Positions 59,176-64,000 of a DNA stretch of 64,000 nt are shown piece after piece. The position numbers and the translations under genes are program-made. Positions within the stretch are counted from its first letter, which is position 1; each line of letters starts with the position of its first letter. The stretch is from Brachypodius melanocephalos (taxonomy: Eukaryota > Chordata > Aves > Passeriformes > Pycnonotidae), in assembly GCA_013398615.1 (NCBI GenBank), contig VZSR01003807.1, positions 5,761,612-5,825,611 on the forward strand. Direction: 5' to 3'. Below the pieces are notes generated by a model. The model was not told the DNA's origin. It ran no database searches and saw only the letters and a list, made by a program, of their open reading frames with translations.

Positions 59176-62100
59176 AATGTGCCTGAAACGAAATGACTAG
59201 TAAATCCTCCAAAAATCAGTCTTTGGGGGGGGAAGTAAATGTGGAAGGCATATTGTCTTCTTAATCCAGAACAGACTGACGCATCTTTTGAAGAACAAAC
59301 TGAAATTCTTTCTAAACTATGAAATCTTGAAGGGAGACCAGGCATGAATTTACCAGCCAGTAAAAAGGTCCTTTAGCCGCTTTGCTCTTGTCCCAGCCAG
59401 ACCTCCACATGCTGCTCCCTTGCCTGTTTTTTAAATAGTAACATCCAAACATGTAGCTAGTAGAGAGATTGGTGGATGACCAACAGATGGGTAGATGGTA
59501 GATAGAGGCCACTTAGTTTGTTTCTCCCACAGTTTTCTGGTTTGTAGTAGTTTTATTTCCCTTATCACATCTCTCCATCTGTCCTTTTTGAGTTGGCTTC
59601 CAGCACAATGAGCGGTTTCCATTTTTAATATGCCATACATCCATAGTTATAATTTTCCCTGTAGACACGGGCAAGGAGCTTGCAGTCTTGATAATACATT
59701 ATAAATGATGGAAGCATGTGCTGTCAATGCCCCAGCTAGTAGAAGAATACAGGCCTCCAATATTTTCAGAGTTTGCTATATAGGATGACCTTATTAGCAG
59801 CCTTATGAACATGCATCAGGACAGAGATGAGCCGTCACAATAAATATCTGTCATATGGTCCAAACCTAATCCTTCATGGGCACCACTTTCCTGCAGCACA
59901 CTCAGGTACCAGTGTCTTCATGCACTGCAGCATCCTCCTCACTTTTGTGTGTTTGCCCATGTTATCGTGTGCCTCTTCCAAGCCCTCGCCGCTGCTACCA
60001 ATGCCCTCCTCAGGCTAAGGCCCCTCCAAGCACACAGGTACCAGTCTGATTCTCCAGGAGAGCAGTCTAGTGGTCTTTCCCCTTCCACGTATATACAAAT
60101 GTATTCTTTGCACAAAACCAAAGACTAATTTTGTCAAAAATTCTCCAGATGCTTCAGGAATGCCATATGGAGAACCCAACTGACAAAAGCAGCCACTGAT
60201 GATGGACAAGCTGTCACAAAGCTGTTCCTTTTCCTAGAGTTGAACTGAATTTTCAAGCACGCTACACCATTACCTCCCAGGCAGCAAAAGACCCATGTAG
60301 GATTGCACAAAATGTCGTATAAAGCCTTATTACCAAGGTGAAAGAACAGTTGGTAGCAATGTCCCAAATAGTTACGCTTCAAGAGCATCAGCCTGTAGTT
60401 CAAAACTCTAGAAGCTCTCTTGACATGAGCAGATCTTCCCTTCTTCATCAGCAGCTGAGCCAGGTTTTGAGCCAACAGTGTTTCCAAACAAATTCGTAGT
60501 AGTAGAATAATAGAAGTAATACTGCCTGCCCCTTTCCATCACTGGAACGATTTGGAAAGCAATCTTCTAGCAGAACTGTGCCAGTTGCACACAGAGTGGG
60601 CAGATGCAGAGAACATCTGTTTCAAAGGATGTGCCAGCAGTACAGGCACTGTGACATCGAATGCCAGCGTACAAAAAGGCACCAGGAAAGTTGCTAGAGG
60701 ATCCTGTGGAGTGAACACTGCCCCTCCTGTGACCAGAGACAGGACTGTTCAGTCTGTGTCACAGAAGCAGCCTGCATCCTCCATCCTGGTGTTCCTTGCC
60801 ACTCCACACACACTGCACCACAGTCCTGCGCATTCACCTCTGCAAATACCAGGTCACCAGTGACTAATATGAGTTTTTTAAATCTAGATGGTGAATGGTT
60901 TCACATTCTCAAAGAGGAATGCTGTGTCCCACCACACATTTTTAACTGTCTTGTCTGTTTCTATAAAACTGGGAGGATGGACTAACAAAAATCACCCGTG
61001 GTGATGAAGGGCTTTGATTAAGGGCTCCCCAAACTCAGCTTAGAACTAGGTATTACTGCCCAAACAGGTGCCTATACTGACCAGGTTGCACACAGGTTCT
61101 CTGAGCTGAGGTGTGCCCTCCCCTCTCTCAGTTGAACACAGCACCATCTCAGGCACCACCAGCTCAGCAAGGATGCAGCCCCAGATGCCGTGGTGGTGTG
61201 GATGACTGGAGGGCATGGTCACATTTCTTAGTCTCAGATGCATCACGCCAGCTGGAGCCCAGAGGCCAGCTCAGCTCAGAGCTGTGGCACACTATGAGAG
61301 CTTTCTTCGCTCCCCAGGGAAGCCAGCTCTGCTCCAAGCTGTGGGAAAACCACAACCAGACCCCATGTTTTAGGTTTTTACTGCCTGCCCAGCCACATCA
61401 TCAGACTATCTCATTTTTAGCAAATGATCTAGACATCAGTGAATTCTCCAGATATTAAAAGACTATCCTTCAGCCTGCTACACCACCTCTGAGCGTGACC
61501 CCCCACCTAGACTGCAGCCCTTCAAGTTATCCTCCATTTGTTTGTTGGTGTGCTCCCTTAGATCTGCAGATCGCTTTGATTACTTGAACATCTGGAAGTT
61601 GTCACATGCCTTTTCTGACCGTGACCATCTGAAATATTACCCAGCAGGACTTGAGGGGAGACACAGTAAGGAAACAAAAACATCCTACTCATAAGAACAT
61701 GTGGCAGGAATTATCAAATGACACCACCCCAAAGGGTAGTGCTATATATCCAAGCAAAGACAAACTTCCTCTCCATCCCCTAAAGCCAGGACAATTATTT
61801 CCCATAATATCAACTCCAGACATAAAACAATATTACATACAAATACTTAAAGTATTTTTCATTAAACGTTATGTTATTAAGGTTAGTTGCCTATTACTAA
61901 TGGACAGAAAGCATTTCTTTCATCATCTGGCTTTCGAAACTGGAGAGTAGATCCTCCTTGTACATGATTCTCAACAGAAAAACCTTCCCAAAATGGTTCA
62001 GTGCCTGAGGTCATTAGGGTGCCTATTCCTGGTTGGCTGTTGTCCTTACAGGCAGAGTGCAGGCTCTTTGGTAAAGCCGGAGTGGAATATATTTAAAAAA

Positions 62101-62293
62101 ATGAGATTAAAAAAGCTCGAAATACAGAGTTTCTCAGCAATCCCATGAGAGGCAGTAAGAGCTCTGGAGAAGAGGAGAAAAGACCAAAATCAATGCAACT
62201 GTGCAGGTGGAAGCCCAGGAAAATCAAGCATAGCTTTTAGATGTGGTTTCTCATTCTTAACAATACACAGAAATGAAGAAATTAAGAACAAAT
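59176..62293. other. Non-coding stretch between repeat copies
   Basis: No gene recognised. Short frames at 60134-60487 (minus), 60552-60863 (plus) and 61111-61458 (plus) have no family signature. Confidence 0.5.
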
Positions 62294-62333
62294 GAATCTA
62301 AGTTTAAACACAAAGAGAGCCAAGTTGTTAAGA
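62294..62333 (+). repeat. 40-bp exact direct repeat, copy 2
   Basis: Identical over all 40 bases to 59136-59175, with starts 3,158 bp apart and unrelated flanks. Confidence 0.95.
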
Positions 62334-62859
62334 GCAACACAGAGCATACTGCTGCAGCCTGGCAGCTGTTAACCAGTTATATTTTGGCCTTTGTCAAGAG
62401 GTTCTCCCTAAAATCAGAAGTAGACAGCAATGGGTTTCTTTCTGAACAGCTTGTTTGCTTACAGATCATAGCTCCAAAATTTCATTGTCCTGAAGGAAAA
62501 CAGGAACAACTGCGTGCTCCTATGCATGGCTTCCAAACTCCCCTTCCCTGTGGGCACACAGCTGGAAGGGGGGCAGGCTTTGTTGGGGACATGATACGGG
62601 TAGAAGTATAACAGCTTATTTCATCAGCCCTCAGCCTCTGCATGTCTCCAGAGTTTTATCAGACCTTGAAGTCCCGGCTTTGCTCCGTGGCTGTCACTAT
62701 TTCTTCTTCCTTTGGGAGTACTTTACATTTGGTTGCACAATACTCTTTTTCTTCTTAAACCAAGTGCCACTGGCTACTGAAATAAATTTCTGACAAACCA
62801 AATATATCTTGATAAAACCATAACATCCTAGAAGGAACTCGTGTAGAGCAGCGCCACTC
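62334..62859. other. Non-coding left shore of the second CpG island
   Basis: AT-rich to neutral sequence, nothing recognised. Confidence 0.5.
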
Positions 62860-62966
62860 GTTCCCAGCAATCCTCTCAAAAGCAGCCGGTCTCCTCTGAT
62901 GTAACCTGACGGAAATGTTCCACGGTCTTTCTGATGGGATACGGCGGGAGATGCTTTGTCCCCGGC

Positions 62967-62975
62967 CAGGTGAGG
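62967..62975 (+). other. Consensus 5' splice donor, plus strand
   Basis: CAG|GTGAGG, exon side ending at 62969, is close to the ideal vertebrate donor. The frame from the ATG at 62915 would give 18 codons plus one base of exon, starting 'MFHGLSDGIRREML', which I do not recognise. If real, the minisatellite would lie in the first intron. Confidence 0.35.
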
Positions 62976-63172
62976 GGACAGGGAGCGTCGGTGCCATCGC
63001 GGCCACAGCGGGCGGCAGGCGGGCTCCTGCTGTTCCCTGGGCGCCCCGCATCCATGCCCGGGATGCCGCGAGGTGTCACTGCCGGCCCGCCACCGGCACG
63101 GCCCCGCCCGGCGGGGACAGCAGCGCCGCTGAGCCGAGCACGGCCGCACAGCCTAAGGGGCTGATGCTGTCC

Positions 63173-63340
63173 GGGGAGCTCCGAGTGGTGCCCGGGAAGC
63201 TCCGAGTGGTGCCCGGGGAGCTCCGAGTGCTGCCTGGGGAGCTCCGAGTGGTGCCCGGGAAGCTCCGAGTGGTGCCCGGAGAGCTCTGAGTGCTGCCAGG
63301 GCAGCTCCGAGTGCTGCCCGGGGAGCTCCGAGTGCTGCCC
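63173..63340 (+). repeat. 21-bp minisatellite, eight copies, with 63-bp higher order
   Basis: Eight back-to-back 21-bp units with consensus GGGGAGCTCCGAGTGGTGCCC start at 63173, 63194, 63215, 63236, 63257, 63278, 63299 and 63320. Units 1-3 and 4-6 repeat the same variant order (GGGGAG..GTGGT, GGGAAG..GTGGT, then a GTGCT unit), so a 63-bp trimer was duplicated. Units 7 and 8 carry the GTGCT variant. The unit length is a multiple of three and it has no stop in several frames, so peptides of a 7-residue period (GELRVVP-like on plus, HSELPGH-like on minus) appear on both strands. Confidence 0.96.
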
Positions 63341-63400
63341 GGCCCTCCCAGCATCACCGCAGCCGAGGGTTTGGAGGTAACATCGGGTTGGTTTGTTTCC

Positions 63401-64000
63401 CATGAATATCGACCGGTTGTCTGCACATACATCGGCAAGACTCAGCGCGAAAGAAGACCAAAAATGTCAAACAGAAAAAAGAGGTATATGATCACTTCAG
63501 GACTACGGGAGGAAAAAGGAAACAATACAAACAAACAAATAAACAAAAAAATCACCAGGCTTTTGATAACACCTAACTAGTTTGCTCTACTGTGGTAAAG
63601 AAAATTGCTTTGACTTCCTTCCTTTGTTTCTCATTTTATGCTCTATTTAGTTTTCTCAAATAATGGGTTATAATGAATATCAAAATAGTCCCATCCAGTA
63701 AATTTCTCTAATGAATATTTTTTGTAACAAGCATTACACAATTCGTAGTAGTGCCATTCAGATTACACAAATTTCCTTAGCAGGAAACTGCAGCAGCAGT
63801 GCTGATACACTGGCCGTGCTGGCCCTACCATGTCAGTACCCATAAAACAGAAAGTAGGACTATGCAGGGGATGGAGTTGCTAAAAAAAGCCATCTCTGTG
63901 TTACAAGAAGGATTGATGCTGACTGCTGCAGTCAGATTTTCTCTGGTAGAGCTGCTGCTGCATGCACAAGATGGCAAGGCCTCAATAATCAGGAGTAATG
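63401..64000. other. Non-coding right end
   Basis: A/C-rich (AAAC)n-like sequence at about 63511-63550, otherwise AT-rich. No gene recognised. Confidence 0.55.

Larger units (their letters stand above)
62860..63400. promoter_or_regulatory. Second CpG island, possible promoter
   Basis: CpG-dense sequence (for example six CpGs in 63001-63060) between AT-rich flanks. It contains a plus-strand ATG at 62915 with a purine at -3, an excellent plus-strand splice donor at 62969/62970, a second donor-like GAG|GTAACA at 63376/63377, and a 21-bp minisatellite. The stop-poor frames here (plus 62915-63289, minus 62876-63403 and 63076-63438) all run through the minisatellite and should not be taken as proteins. 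It may be a promoter for a gene outside the window, or GC-rich DNA raised by the repeat; the former is inferred from the CpG density of the non-repeat part. Confidence 0.6.

Noticed and set aside
62915..63289. 124-codon plus-strand frame with a GELRVVP-like repeat
   Set aside because: Same minisatellite effect. A consensus splice donor at 62969 would remove the repeat part from any transcript.
62876..63403. 175-codon minus-strand frame with a seven-residue repeat, starting 'MGNKPTRC'
   Set aside because: The repeat comes from the 21-bp minisatellite, which is open in several frames on both strands. The start context is poor (T at -3) and there is no supporting signal.
1..64000. Defence, biosynthetic or other multi-gene system
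   Set aside because: No operon-like gene runs, no complete genes, no CRISPR spacing. The repeat content and CpG islands point to animal nuclear DNA.

Overview
This window reads as nuclear DNA of a bird, probably a songbird. It is AT-rich, has no bacterial-style gene packing, carries several CR1 LINE fragments with the usual avian 3' ends, and holds a truncated retroviral LTR whose U5 end resembles LTRs I know from passerine genomes. All family assignments are from memory; no search was run. I found no complete protein-coding gene, no tRNA or rRNA gene and no CRISPR array. Nearly all open frames are short, many lack an ATG, and most lie in GC-rich or repeat-derived DNA. The window is best read as intron or intergenic DNA around two CpG islands.

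Layout. 1-31 kb: mostly unique AT-rich non-coding DNA. It holds a CR1 copy interrupted by a 100-N assembly gap (about 1.3-2.56 kb), a minus-strand CR1 tail (21.8 kb), a truncated LTR (22.5-22.95 kb), an A/C-rich tract (11.1 kb) and an exact 41-bp direct duplication (6.97 and 9.23 kb). At 31.25 kb there is a G7-A46 homopolymer tract. 31.74-32.65 kb: a dense CpG island with GC boxes, CCAAT boxes and consensus splice donors on both strands. A minus-strand promoter with a non-coding first exon is the reading I prefer, but it is not proven.

32.65-62.8 kb: AT-rich DNA with three further plus-strand CR1 tails (39.2, 41.1 and 46.4 kb, the last ending in a TTCTA pentanucleotide array) and two older antisense CR1-like fragments (43.5 and 56.0 kb). 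There are more A/C-rich tracts and an exact 40-bp direct duplication (59.1 and 62.3 kb). 62.86-63.4 kb: a second CpG island containing an eight-copy 21-bp minisatellite arranged as a 63-bp higher-order repeat, just downstream of a strong plus-strand splice donor.

Nothing here looks like a multi-gene system, and I did not find a new biological system. The most interesting signals are the two perfect 40-41 bp local duplications, the structured minisatellite inside a CpG island, and the orphan CpG-island promoter.
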